Assembly: GCF_022539505.1 (NCBI RefSeq)
Contig: NC_061509.1
Location: forward strand, 210,886,254 to 210,950,253
DNA: 64,000 nucleotides
Reading direction: 5' to 3'
From: Lolium rigidum
Lineage: Eukaryota; Streptophyta; Magnoliopsida; Poales; Poaceae
The position numbers and the translations under genes are program-made. Positions within the stretch are counted from its first letter, which is position 1, and each line of letters starts with the position of its first letter. A model generated the notes under the pieces. That model made no database searches. It was given only the letters and a program-made list of their open reading frames with translations, and was not told the DNA's origin. This document shows positions 11,897-21,195 of the stretch, piece after piece.

Positions 11897-12547
11897 TCAT
11901 AAGGATGAGAGTTGAAGCAAAGAGAGCATCAAAAAGCAAGTATGAAACAAATTTAAGCCTAACCCACTTCCTATGAGAAGGATCTTGTACACAAATAAAT
12001 TCATGAGGAGCAAAGTGATAAGCATAGGAAGATAAAACACGAGTAACTTCAAGATTCTCAACATAAAGATAGGAAACTTAATATTATTAAGATACATATA
12101 ACCGTGTTTCCCTCTCTCATAATAACTTTCAGTAGCATCATTGATGAAATCCACAATATACCCATCAGTTAAAACATTCTTATCATGGTTCATATGCATA
12201 AAAGTATCATTAATTTTGGCATAAGAAGAGTTCTTCTCATTAATAGTAATCGGAGCAAGATTATTATCAAGAATTTGAACATGGTAAACAAGTTGCATAC
12301 TAAGGGAATTGTTTTTAGCAATCCAATCATAACTATGACAAGTTTCATAAGGATAGTTATAACCTATATCATAGCATTCTTTATAATAATCATCAAAGAT
12401 TGGAGGCATAGTGTCATCATAAGAAATAGAATAGTTATCTTTCACAGGTATGTTCATCCGTGACCATACCATCATTGTTACTAGAAGGAGATGTATCAAA
12501 CATATAATGATCAGTAGCAAAAGGATTTTCAAACACCTCATCCCCAA
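11897..12547 (-). pseudogene. Env-position hydrophobic ORF (element E)
   Basis: The frame follows gag directly in the same phase after one TAG near 12560. The C-terminal part contains a long hydrophobic run (LLVFYLPMLITLLL) that could span a membrane. A homologue in element D (42999-43583) is longer and keeps a second hydrophobic stretch; in E a one-base deletion near 11985 shifts the frame. The protein is not recognisable as a known family. Its place downstream of gag is where env-like genes lie in some plant gypsy elements, but similarity to any envelope is not shown. Confidence 0.4.
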
Positions 12548-12559
12548 GCTTAGAGCTTT

Positions 12560-14614
12560 CTATATCATTATGGGAGGAAGCATGGATAGTACCGATACTA
12601 TGGCAATTATTAACATCATCATTTTCGAATTAGTTTCCCGGAGATTTCCAATATCAAAAGTAGTGTGCTCTTTCAAATCATGATCACTAATGTAGGTAAA
12701 GGGCATAGGAAGATCATTGTACTCAGATTCATTATCATAATAATCATTAGGAGCAACATACTTACGGTTACCTATCGTTATCTCATACACGCGGGGATAT
12801 GCCATTACCTCTTTCTCTGTATTCCCCTTCTTCTTCTTCTTCTTCTTCTTCTTCTTCTTCTTCTTCGTTCCCTTCTTCTTCTTCTTCTTCTTCTTCTTCT
12901 TCTTCTGTTCCTTCTCCTCGTTCCCTTCTTTAGGAGGAAGAGGCTTGAAGGGAGGCTCCTCCACATAACCTGGTTTATTTCCAGAAACAATAGAAGAAAC
13001 TTGGGAGGATTCCTCCTTTTCATTAATAAGTTCAAAACACACAACGGTCCTATCATATTTTGGCAAAATGTCATCTTCTAAAATATTTTGTATGTAAGTA
13101 TTTGTATGGCAATTATCAATGCAATAAGAAAAACACCCATGCAGGACATCATCAATATCAAGATCACTCATATGTAACAAAGAGATTTTTCTTGATAACT
13201 TTTCACACCACAAAAATAAAGTAAGTTCATCATGCTGATTAGGAGTAATTTCATCATCACAATACAAATTTGCAGCACTCATGGGGTTCGAATTATCATT
13301 GGAGGAGCATTGAAAATTAAAATGACCCACTCTATGGCAAAGTTCGCAAATAAAAGGATAGATGGCACAAACCTTTTTACCAAGATCATCTAGAGCCTTA
13401 GACCACTTTCTAGTTTTTTCATTCATATGGTGGATACAATATTCATCTTCGATTTGATTAATTCCACATGGTCTATGCATTCCACAAAAATTAATATGCT
13501 TATAAGAAACATAAGTTTGGGAAGGTTCATTGCAATCATTAATAACAGTTTCATCCTTCATGCAAGTGTCTTTAAAAGGTTCATGATACTTATCAAAATT
13601 CTTCCTAGGCAGTTCAAAATGAGAGGCAAAAGCTTTATAAAGATTTGCAACAACTTGAGAGTCAAGTCCATAAGTAGCACTCATATTTCGAATTTTATCA
13701 GTATCCATAAAAGTTTCAATGCATTCATAATCATAATTTATACCTGACTCTTTACCTTTGTCGTTCTCCCAATCTTCAGCGTTCTCCTCAATCCGGTCAA
13801 GAAGATCCCACCTAGCTTCAACCTCCTTGCTTGTGAAAGATCCCTCCAAACATGCATCTAGATAGTCCTTGTGGTGTCCTGAAAGCCTTGCATAAAAATT
13901 ACTAATAATAATAACATTACAGGGGAGCTCATGAATGGGACATTTGAGCATTAGTGACTTCAATCTCCCCCATGCTTGGGAAATACTCTCTCCATCACGA
14001 GGATAAAAGTTATAAATGTAATTTCTATCAGTATGCACTTCATGAGGAGGATAAAATTTAGAATAAAAGAGAGGTACAATTTCCTCCCAATCAAGAGAAT
14101 GACTATTCTTCGAAGCAATTTATACCAATGCGCCGCTTTACCGGACAATCGACATAGAGAATAGTTTCTTCTTCACTTCATCCATAGAGATACCTGCACA
14201 CTTGAATAACCCGCATAATTCATGCAAAAGCAAGAAATGATCTCCAGGATGGACAGTTCCATCCCCTTCATAGCGGTTATCCATAACACGTTCAATAATT
14301 TTCATAGGTATTTTATACGGGATACTTTCAGCAGGTGGATTTAAAATATCAGAAGCATCATTAGAGTTATCGCATATGGGAGATAAAGCATTATCAGAGC
14401 AAATTGTCTCCCCTAAAGATGGGAAGCTAAAAAGATCACAAAAACTAGCTTCCCCAAGCTTAGACTTCTCCATAGCATTAGCAGTAATTGCATTCATACT
14501 AATAACATTTCTACTATCATGCAAATAAGGTTCCATAGGTTTTTTAATTTTCGCATCAAACAATTCATATCTTAACTCAGGAAATAGATTAAAAAGCTCA
14601 TTGTTGTTTTCCAT
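12560..14614 (-). pseudogene. Element E gag
   Basis: The start codon is at 14614. The first 158 codons are open to 14138. After two compensating frame disturbances around 14100-14150 the frame is open again from 14038 to 12560. The middle carries the retrotransposon Gag domain (a Gly-Glu-Ser-x3-Ala-Trp-x-Arg segment). A CCHC zinc knuckle (CELCHRVGHFNFQC) follows. A long lysine run is encoded by the CTT microsatellite at 12824-12905. Gag would package element RNA. This copy is interrupted, so only fragments could be made. Confidence 0.75.
12824..12905. repeat. (CTT)n microsatellite inside gag
   Basis: Two runs of TTC repeats separated by gttccc. Read on the minus strand they encode poly-lysine within the gag frame of element E. 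Confidence 0.9.
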
Positions 14615-14760
14615 TATGCCTAACTAGTGAAAAATAAAAACAAGAAACCAAAAGATGCAATTGCAGGATCTAAAGGAAATAGCTTCGAGCACTCACACAC
14701 CGGCAACAATGCTAGGAAATAGCTTAGTAGTCGGAGGATGTGAATACCTTTTACCTTACC

Positions 14761-14778
14761 TCCCGGCAACGGCGCCGG
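14761..14778 (-). other. Element E primer binding site
   Basis: On the minus strand CGGCGCCGTTGCCGGGA lies about 10 bp inside the right LTR. It is a slightly mutated version of the tRNA-Asp-type site TGGCGCCGTTGCCGGGGA. This fixes the right LTR as the 5' LTR and the element as minus-strand. Confidence 0.75.
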
Positions 14779-14787
14779 AAAATAGCT

Positions 14788-16217
14788 TGATGTCTACACA
14801 TGCTTCTATTCCTGTAGACGAGTGTTGGGCCTCCAAGAGCGAGAGGTTTGTAGAACGACGAAGCAAGTTTCCCTTAAGTGAATCACCCAAGGTTTATCGA
14901 TCTCAGGGAGGAAGAGGTCAAAGATATCCCTCTCGAGCAACCCTGCAATCACGATACAAGAAGTCTCTTGTGTCCCCAACACACCTAATACACTTGTCAG
15001 GTGTATAGGTGCACTAGTTCGGCGAAGAGATAGTGAAATACAAGTAATATGGATGTAAATGAGTGGTAATAGCAATCTGAATAAAATATGGCAGCGAGCA
15101 AACATGCAACAGAACAGTAAATAAACGGAGATTCGATGTTTGCAAGCAAGGCCTAGGGATCATACTTTCACTAGTGGACACTCTCAACATTGATCACATA
15201 ATAAAACCACTATACACTCTCTTGTTGGATGATGAACACCATTAATTGTGTAGGGCTACAAGAGCACCTCAATGCCGGAGTTAACAAGCTCCACAACATT
15301 CGATGTTCATATTTAAATAACCTTAGAGTGCATGATAGACCAACGCAATTATACCGAGTACTAACATAGCATGCACACCGTCACCGACATACTATGAAAG
15401 GGGGAATAGATTGCATCAATACCATCATAGTAATAGTTAACTTCATAATCTACAAGAGATCACAATCATAGCTTATACCAAGTACTACATGATGCACACA
15501 CTGTCAACATTACATCATGGAGGAGGAATAGACTACTTTAATAACATCACTAGAGTAGCACATAGATGATATTCAACTAGATCACAAAGAGAGAGATGAA
15601 CCACATAGCTACGGTAGAGCCCTCAGCCTCGGGGAGAACTACTCCCTCCTCATCATGGGAGACAGCGATGGCGATGAAGATGGCGGTGGTGTCGATGGAG
15701 ATGACTCCGGGGGCAATTCCCCGTCCCGGCAGGGTGCCGGAACAGAGACTTCTGCCCCCGAATTGGAGTTTCGCGATGGCGGTGGCTCTGGAAGGTTTTC
15801 TGGTGTTTCGTCAATCCGTGTCGAAGATTTAGGTCACGAGGCATCTTATAGGCGAAGAGGCGGAGTCGGAAGAGTCCCGAGGGGCCCACCCCATAGGGTG
15901 GGGTGACCACCCCTCTGGCCGCGCCGGCCTATCGTGAGGAGGCCCTGGGCCTCCCCCTGGCTTGCCCTTCTGGCTCCGTGAGTCTTCGGGCGAAATAGAA
16001 TTTCTGTGATTTTTCTGGATTTTTCCGAGCACTTTGGTTTTTGGGCCTTTTCTGCAATAAACAGACATAATAAACAGAAACTCGCACTCTGGCATCTTGT
16101 TAATAGGTTAGTCCAATAAATGCCATAATATGATATAAAGTGCATATAAAACATGTGAGTATTGTCATAAAACTAGCATGGAACATAAGAAATTATAGAT
16201 ACGTTTGAGACGTATCA
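14788..16217 (-). repeat. Element E 5' LTR
   Basis: Partner of 7874-9289, bounded by TG...CA in minus orientation. The flank cgcct follows at 16218. Confidence 0.9.
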
Positions 16218-16504
16218 CGCCTGCTGGCACCCCATTTAGTCCTGGCTAGTGACACGAGTCGGGACTAAAGTCAAACCGTTCGGTTCCCACGCGGAAATCG
16301 ATCGTCGTCGCCACTGACCATCGTCGGAAGTTGCATCGGCACACGGAAATCGATCGTCGATCGATCGGAAGTTGCATCGCCGCCGCCGGTCGGGCACGGG
16401 AATTGATCACCTGGCTCGCATGTTCACCTTTCTCACCTATATCTGCATCTTCACATATCCTCCATTAGCCATCTCACTTCAAAAGAGATCTCTCCCCGGC
16501 CCCA
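16218..16504 (+). other. CACTA-like subterminal sequence and upstream region of exonuclease pseudogene
   Basis: The motifs tttagtcctgg and cgggactaaag form an inverted pair like those at 7584-7770. A GC-rich stretch with repeats of ggaagttgcatcg and gaaatcgatcgtcg follows, up to the start codon at 16505. It probably is the continuation of the transposon interrupted by E and served as the 5' region of the next gene. Confidence 0.5.
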
Positions 16505-17203
16505 ATGGAGCCATCTCTACCTAGATCTCGGGTGTACTACCTCACCGCCGAAGAGATGCGCTTAAAGATCACAGTCACTCTCCGTGCATCAAGAGTGGAG
16601 AGGTGGATCCGCGCCGTTAAGAGGGATTTCCTCGACACCGCACCAATCAAGTGTGTGGGCTTGGACAGCGAGTTCACCGGCCCTCACGACGGTAGATATA
16701 ATCAATGCGCCGCCGTCCTTCAACTCTCGGTGGTGACTGAGAATTTGGTCTTCCAAATTTGTTGGGTTGATGAAGTGCCACAACTTCTCAAGGATTTCTT
16801 GCAGGACAAGATCATCAGATTCTGCGGCGCGGCTATCCATAAAAATGTGGAAATGATGCGTTCCTACTGAATTTATATTCCGTCTGCGTTCGACCTCCAA
16901 AAGATAATCTCGAACCCCATAAAAAATCTCATTCTGAGTCTGTATGATCTGGCAAATTTTACTATTGGGACAAAACTTGAGAAGAAGAGGAAGAGAGTCA
17001 AGAAGAAGAACAAGAAGAAGGACGACGAGGAAGAAGAAGATGATGAATTGATTTTTGGATGGGGCAATGTTTCATTTAGCTATGAGCAAGTGCACAATGC
17101 CGCTCTAGATGCTTGCCTGGACTTCGAGATGGCTAGGAGGTATTGGAGGCTACTTGACTACAATAGCCAGGTTGATCGTCTCAATATTATTGATGATGAG
17201 TAG
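16505..17203 (+). pseudogene. WRN-like 3'-5' exonuclease domain protein, with internal stop
   Basis: A single frame runs from ATG 16505 to TAG 17201-17203 (232 codons) with one TGA at 16868-16870. Exo I is clear: VGLDSEFTG holds the Asp and Glu that bind metal. The following segment (QCAAVLQLSVV...FQICWVDEVP) fits plant Werner-exonuclease-like proteins. At the Exo II position Asn stands where I expect Asp (HKNVEMM). At Exo III the sequence is HNAALD, with Asn where DEDDy members have Tyr. A Lys/Glu-rich insert (about 25 residues) lies before Exo III. Intact enzymes remove 3' nucleotides from DNA. The stop and both substitutions argue for a dead copy, probably carried within a CACTA-type element. 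Expected residues are from memory of the family. Confidence 0.75.
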
Positions 17204-17785
17204 ATGGTGGTGTGGTGTGTGTGGTCAGTGTGCCTTCTATATTTGTATGAACCTATGAATTGTCACAATATATCAAATCTTTCTATTGTTATTCAAATTC
17301 CCTATATTTTTCTAATAATAATAAAAAATGAATAAAAAAAAATTATTTCATATTCAAATTCCCCACATTTTCTAATAATAATGAATATATTATTTATCCA
17401 ATTGTGATTTACAGATTTAAAGATAATAATTATGCCATATTATATGAATAATGCATATTTTATTTGATAATAATAAAACGTGAATTAAAACAAAATTATT
17501 TAATATTCAAATTACCACATTTTTCTAATAATAATGGATATATTATTTGTCCAATTGTGAATTATAGATTTAAAGACAATAATTATGCCATATTATATGA
17601 ATAATGCATATATTATTTGATAATAATAATAATAATAATAATTATGAAAAAACGAAAGTATTTCATATTCAAATTCCTCACATTTTTCTAATAACAATGG
17701 ATATATTATTTATCCAATTGCGATTTTCAGATTTAAAGATAATAATTATGCCATATTATATGAATAATGCATATATTATTTGATA
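17204..17785. repeat. AT-rich tandem repeats, unit about 153-161 bp
   Basis: About three copies of a unit containing tttcatattcaaattcc, aatggatatattattt and gccatattatatgaataatg. Starts fall near 17345, 17498 and 17659. A further copy lies at 57060-57205 beyond element M, so M inserted into this array. It is just downstream of the exonuclease pseudogene. No coding potential is seen. Confidence 0.85.
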
Positions 17786-17885
17786 GAGATTTCTATTTCC
17801 GTGCCCTCGGGTCCTTAGTTGTGCTCAGTTTTTCCCAGCCGCTTAGTTTTTCCTCAGTTTTGCCCAAGCCATTGTCTGAAGCCCT
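17786..17885 (+). repeat. Element M left terminal inverted repeat
   Basis: Contains actcag/gctcag-type motifs ctcagtttttcccag and cctcagttttgccc. It pairs with the reverse complement of 56951-57050. Confidence 0.85.
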
Positions 17886-18138
17886 CACAAGTGTTGTAAC
17901 GGCCGTTTGCCCGACGGGTGAACAACTTTGACCGTTATCTACTGACTAGTGGGGCCACGTAGAGCCCGCAAAGGCACGTCAAACCATCCATCTTTGTTTG
18001 ACCGTTAGCATCGCCGTATCCCTGACCAAAACGCGGACGAGTGGGGCTTCGGTATATCGAATGACAAGTGGGGCCATGACGCTGACAGAAGGGACAATAC
18101 ACGGGTAGGATTAGATTTTTAAACGGAGATCTACAACG

Positions 18139-18288
18139 ATGGCACGGAGGAGGTGGCCTGCGGGGTGCCGAGATGAGATCGACGTCCACAAAGAACTGTA
18201 TGAGGCGAGACCATATGCATTAGAGAGATATGAAGTAGACGCGTTTAACCATGCAAAGAAGAGAAGAAATGGTCGAGGACATCGATGA
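18139..18288 (+). CDS. Small ORF of unknown function in the left part of M
   Basis: ATG 18139 opens a 49-codon frame rich in Arg and Glu (starting MARRRWPAG) that stops at 18286-18288. A second frame continues with an acidic stretch (VEDIDEYLN) to a stop near 18350, so this may be one frameshifted exon. I do not recognise it. It lies just left of the insertion point of gypsy T. Confidence 0.25.
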   Translation: MARRRWPAGCRDEIDVHKELYEARPYALERYEVDAFNHAKKRRNGRGHR

Positions 18289-18368
18289 ATACCTCAACAC
18301 TTTGACTGACGGTGTCGGACACGAACGCGAGCAATGTAGAGATAACTAGTGTCTCTCCTTTCTGGCGT

Positions 18369-18755
18369 TGACATAGGCATCCCCAATGGGCCTGCCGAAG
18401 ATGGCACCCGGGGTTTACTGAAGGCCCACGACCCGGAGGATAAGGAGAATCGGAAGCCCAAATTATTATTAAGGAAAGCTAGAGTTGTATTAGGAAACAA
18501 TACTTGTAATCTTGCGGGTTGAGTTGGAAACCCTCCCGGATTCTGTAACTTGTGTATTACGAATCCCTCGAACTCCACCTCCTATATAAGGGGGAGTCGA
18601 GGGACAAAGAAAGCATCGAATCATTGTCTCACAAACCCTAATTTTCATATCGTCGAGTACTTTTCGGCTGAAACCTTCGAGATCTACTTGCCCTCTACTT
18701 CCGACTAAAACCCTAGTCTACAACCCGTAGGCATTGATAAGTTAATCCCTTGTCA
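18369..18755 (+). repeat. Element T 5' LTR
   Basis: TGACATAGGC...CCTTGTCA, 387 bp. A TATA box (CCTATATAAGG, about 18591-18601) precedes the presumed transcription start. Confidence 0.92.
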
Positions 18756-18757
18756 AT

Positions 18758-18775
18758 TGGCGCCGTCTGTGGGGA
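18758..18775 (+). other. Element T primer binding site
   Basis: TGGCGCCGTCTGTGGGGA begins two bases after the LTR. It resembles the tRNA-Asp-type site of the other gypsy elements at its first nine bases and differs after that. The priming tRNA was not determined. Confidence 0.7.
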
Positions 18776-18801
18776 TTAGAGGTGTCAAGGATCTGATCTC
18801 G

Positions 18802-21195
18802 ATGGCACGTCCAAGATCGTCGACTTCATCAACTGCAAGCAATGCAATGGACAGAGGTAAACATATCGAAACTGGTCTAGTTGATTTTGTACCTCACCCG
18901 CCCTCCCGTTTGGATGCATATGCGTATCTGGAGGAGCCCATGGAGATGACGTTCGGAAAGTTCCACTTCCGCGTCGAGAAAGAAGGAGCGTATCGTCTCG
19001 AAATTCCGATCTCGTCGGGATTATCGGCGGTCGATCCCGACTTTTCGAGCTCAGCATCATCAATCGAGTCAGGCGACGAGGAGATTTCATCGCCACGCTT
19101 CATCAGCACCAGGGCGAGCGAAAAACTCGTCAAGATCTTCAGCGACATGTCCTTCGAGTCATCTGCGGACTCCTATATAAGCGATGACTCGAGCAACACC
19201 GACAGCTTCAACTTCATCGACAAATCCATCACCGTTGGAAAGGTCTTCACCAATCTCTATGATGGTGTCACCAAACCCGACAAAGTCCAGCATCCAAAAT
19301 ATCATCAGATCTACGCAATTGGAGAACCAAGCCGGACAGAACAAGCAACGTCAGAGGCTTTCGATGATGCGGGAAATCCATATGTCGATCCCGCAGATCT
19401 TGCGCGAGGTTTGGGAACAAAATATATCGGAATAGGAACACGAGAGATGGTGCAATTTCCGCAGGCCGTATGGGATCGAGTTGCAAGAGATATCGATGGC
19501 ACAGAACCAATGACTATCACGGCAACACCTGAGGAGTCACAAGCATACCAATATAGGCTTGCTCGTATCAGGAGGGAGCTCGAGAAACAGAAAATCGAGT
19601 TGGATAGGAGGCAGGAAGCAGCCTCTGCATCAAGAAGGCGAAGAGTGGAGCTAAGTCGACATTCAGGAACTTCGGGAGATAGCCACAGGGAAGCTCGAAG
19701 GAGAGCAAGGTCTCGCCTGCAAAACATACCTGAAGCAGAGAGAGAAAACCTAGTTCAAAACCTCGACATGTCTTTTATGTCAATCGACACGAGGGGGAAC
19801 ATTATCCCCAAAACACCGGAAGCTGGGTATATGGCGACGCAAGCCTTTATCCTCGCAAATAGACCACCTCCCGGAGATCCAAGAGAAGCATTGTACAACA
19901 TGGCCATGGCAGGGGTCGGAGTTATGGGGACAACATTCGTAACTCCGCCTCCTGAAGGGGCAGCAAGGCAAAATAGTCCACGACCCGCTGCAGCAGCGCC
20001 AGGTCCCGAGAGAACAAGTGGAGCACGAGACACAGCAGCGCAAGCACGAGTGGACAGAACACGACAAAATAGAAGGGAACATCGACACTCCCCAGAGTTA
20101 GATGATGAGGATATGTGTGGGCTGCCGTGCTTTACAAGGAGGGTCCGGAAAACTCGAGTTCCTTCAGGGTTTAAATTACCCGACAATTTCAAAAAATTCG
20201 ACGGCCTGCAAGATCCAGAGGATTGGCTAGTCGATTATCTCGAGACGGTGAAGCTGATAGGAGGAACTAGAGCAACAGCCATGCAGAGCATCCAAGTACA
20301 TCTGAGTGGAGCCGCAAGATCGTGGATAAAAAAACTTCCCCCAGGTTCCATCGACAGCTGGGACAGTTTTGAGGATGTGTTCGTCAAGAACTTCCGGTCT
20401 ACCTGCAAAAAACCTGCGTCGTTAGAAGAGTTGAGATCGTGTCGACAAAAGCATGATGAGTCAATGAGAAAGTATATCCAAAGATGGAACATCATTAAAA
20501 ACTCGGCAGAGAACATATCTGACGAGAGAGCGATAGATGCGTTTGTAGCAGGAATTCGACGAGGAGACTTTGTCGAGGATTTGGGGAGAACTAACCCAAA
20601 AACAGTATCAGCATTGATGGAGATAGCAAACAGGTGGGCAGATGGAGAGGATGCTATTCACAATAAACGGCACAGGTCGCCTGAAGAGGACCGCAATCGA
20701 AATTTCCAAAATAGGCGACGATTTTCTCGGCAGTACTCGAATTACGACGCTCCTGGCCAAATCTCGGCTGGTTTTCGAGCAAGCGCTGGAGGAAGCAATA
20801 GAGATGACTATCAAAGGAGTAACGAGCAGCGAGGCGACAACAGAGATGATTCTCGAAATAATAGGCCAAATAATGGGCCAAGGTTCCAGAGGCCTTTCGT
20901 GTCCCCCGAGGATATGATGAACGGGCCATGTCAGATGCACTTTTATCTCGACAGCAATGGGAAGAGACAGTCGGGACACCTACAGAAGGACTGTCGAAAC
21001 TTTCAAGCAATGCTAAGGTTTGCAGGGCAAGCCAATGCTCAGGCGATAAATAGAAACCCTCAAGGGCCCAGGAGTGAGATCCACTTGCCACCTCCTCCCG
21101 CAATTACGGACGAAAATCGACATCAGCTCAGAATAGCGGCAGCACAAAACCACCTCCATACGTTGATCCCAACTCCAACGGAGCGGTCTCGATGA
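18802..21195 (+). CDS. Element T gag
   Basis: The first ATG downstream of the PBS (18802) opens 797 codons to TGA 21193-21195. The N-terminal 400 residues are low complexity and charged. The retrotransposon Gag domain follows at about residues 480-620, with W-x3-L-P-x-G-S-x2-S-W-x2-F. A degenerate zinc-knuckle-like Cys/His cluster (SGHLQKDC) lies near residue 720. It should form the particle and bind element RNA. The stop overlaps the ATG of pol by four bases (ATGA), in a different frame. This is the only long intact gene of T. A longer frame upstream through the PBS has no ATG, hence the start chosen. Confidence 0.85.
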   Translation: MARPRSSTSSTASNAMDRGKHIETGLVDFVPHPPSRLDAYAYLEEPMEMTFGKFHFRVEKEGAYRLEIPISSGLSAVDPDFSSSASSIESGDEEISSPRFISTRASEKLVKIFSDMSFESSADSYISDDSSNTDSFNFIDKSITVGKVFTNLYDGVTKPDKVQHPKYHQIYAIGEPSRTEQATSEAFDDAGNPYVDPADLARGLGTKYIGIGTREMVQFPQAVWDRVARDIDGTEPMTITATPEESQAYQYRLARIRRELEKQKIELDRRQEAASASRRRRVELSRHSGTSGDSHREARRRARSRLQNIPEAERENLVQNLDMSFMSIDTRGNIIPKTPEAGYMATQAFILANRPPPGDPREALYNMAMAGVGVMGTTFVTPPPEGAARQNSPRPAAAAPGPERTSGARDTAAQARVDRTRQNRREHRHSPELDDEDMCGLPCFTRRVRKTRVPSGFKLPDNFKKFDGLQDPEDWLVDYLETVKLIGGTRATAMQSIQVHLSGAARSWIKKLPPGSIDSWDSFEDVFVKNFRSTCKKPASLEELRSCRQKHDESMRKYIQRWNIIKNSAENISDERAIDAFVAGIRRGDFVEDLGRTNPKTVSALMEIANRWADGEDAIHNKRHRSPEEDRNRNFQNRRRFSRQYSNYDAPGQISAGFRASAGGSNRDDYQRSNEQRGDNRDDSRNNRPNNGPRFQRPFVSPEDMMNGPCQMHFYLDSNGKRQSGHLQKDCRNFQAMLRFAGQANAQAINRNPQGPRSEIHLPPPPAITDENRHQLRIAAAQNHLHTLIPTPTERSR

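Larger units (their letters stand above)
7874..16217 (-). mobile_element. Element E: complete non-autonomous gypsy retrotransposon
   Basis: LTRs at 7874-9289 (1416 bp) and 14788-16217 (1430 bp) bound an internal region read on the minus strand. The right flank is cgcct (16218-16222); the left flank shows cct at 7871-7873 after the N gap, consistent with a cgcct target duplication. A tRNA-Asp-type primer site adjoins the right (5') LTR and a polypurine-like AAGCTTGGGGATGC precedes the left (3') LTR. A broken gag and a hydrophobic second ORF are present. No protease, integrase or reverse transcriptase was found, so transposition would depend on another element. Confidence 0.9.

Noticed and set aside
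17204..17785. CRISPR-like array
   Set aside because: The units are diverged AT-rich tandem repeats with no unique spacers, and the genome is a plant.
18757..18801. Gag start at the PBS in element T
   Set aside because: The frame is open there but has no ATG; the first ATG is at 18802.
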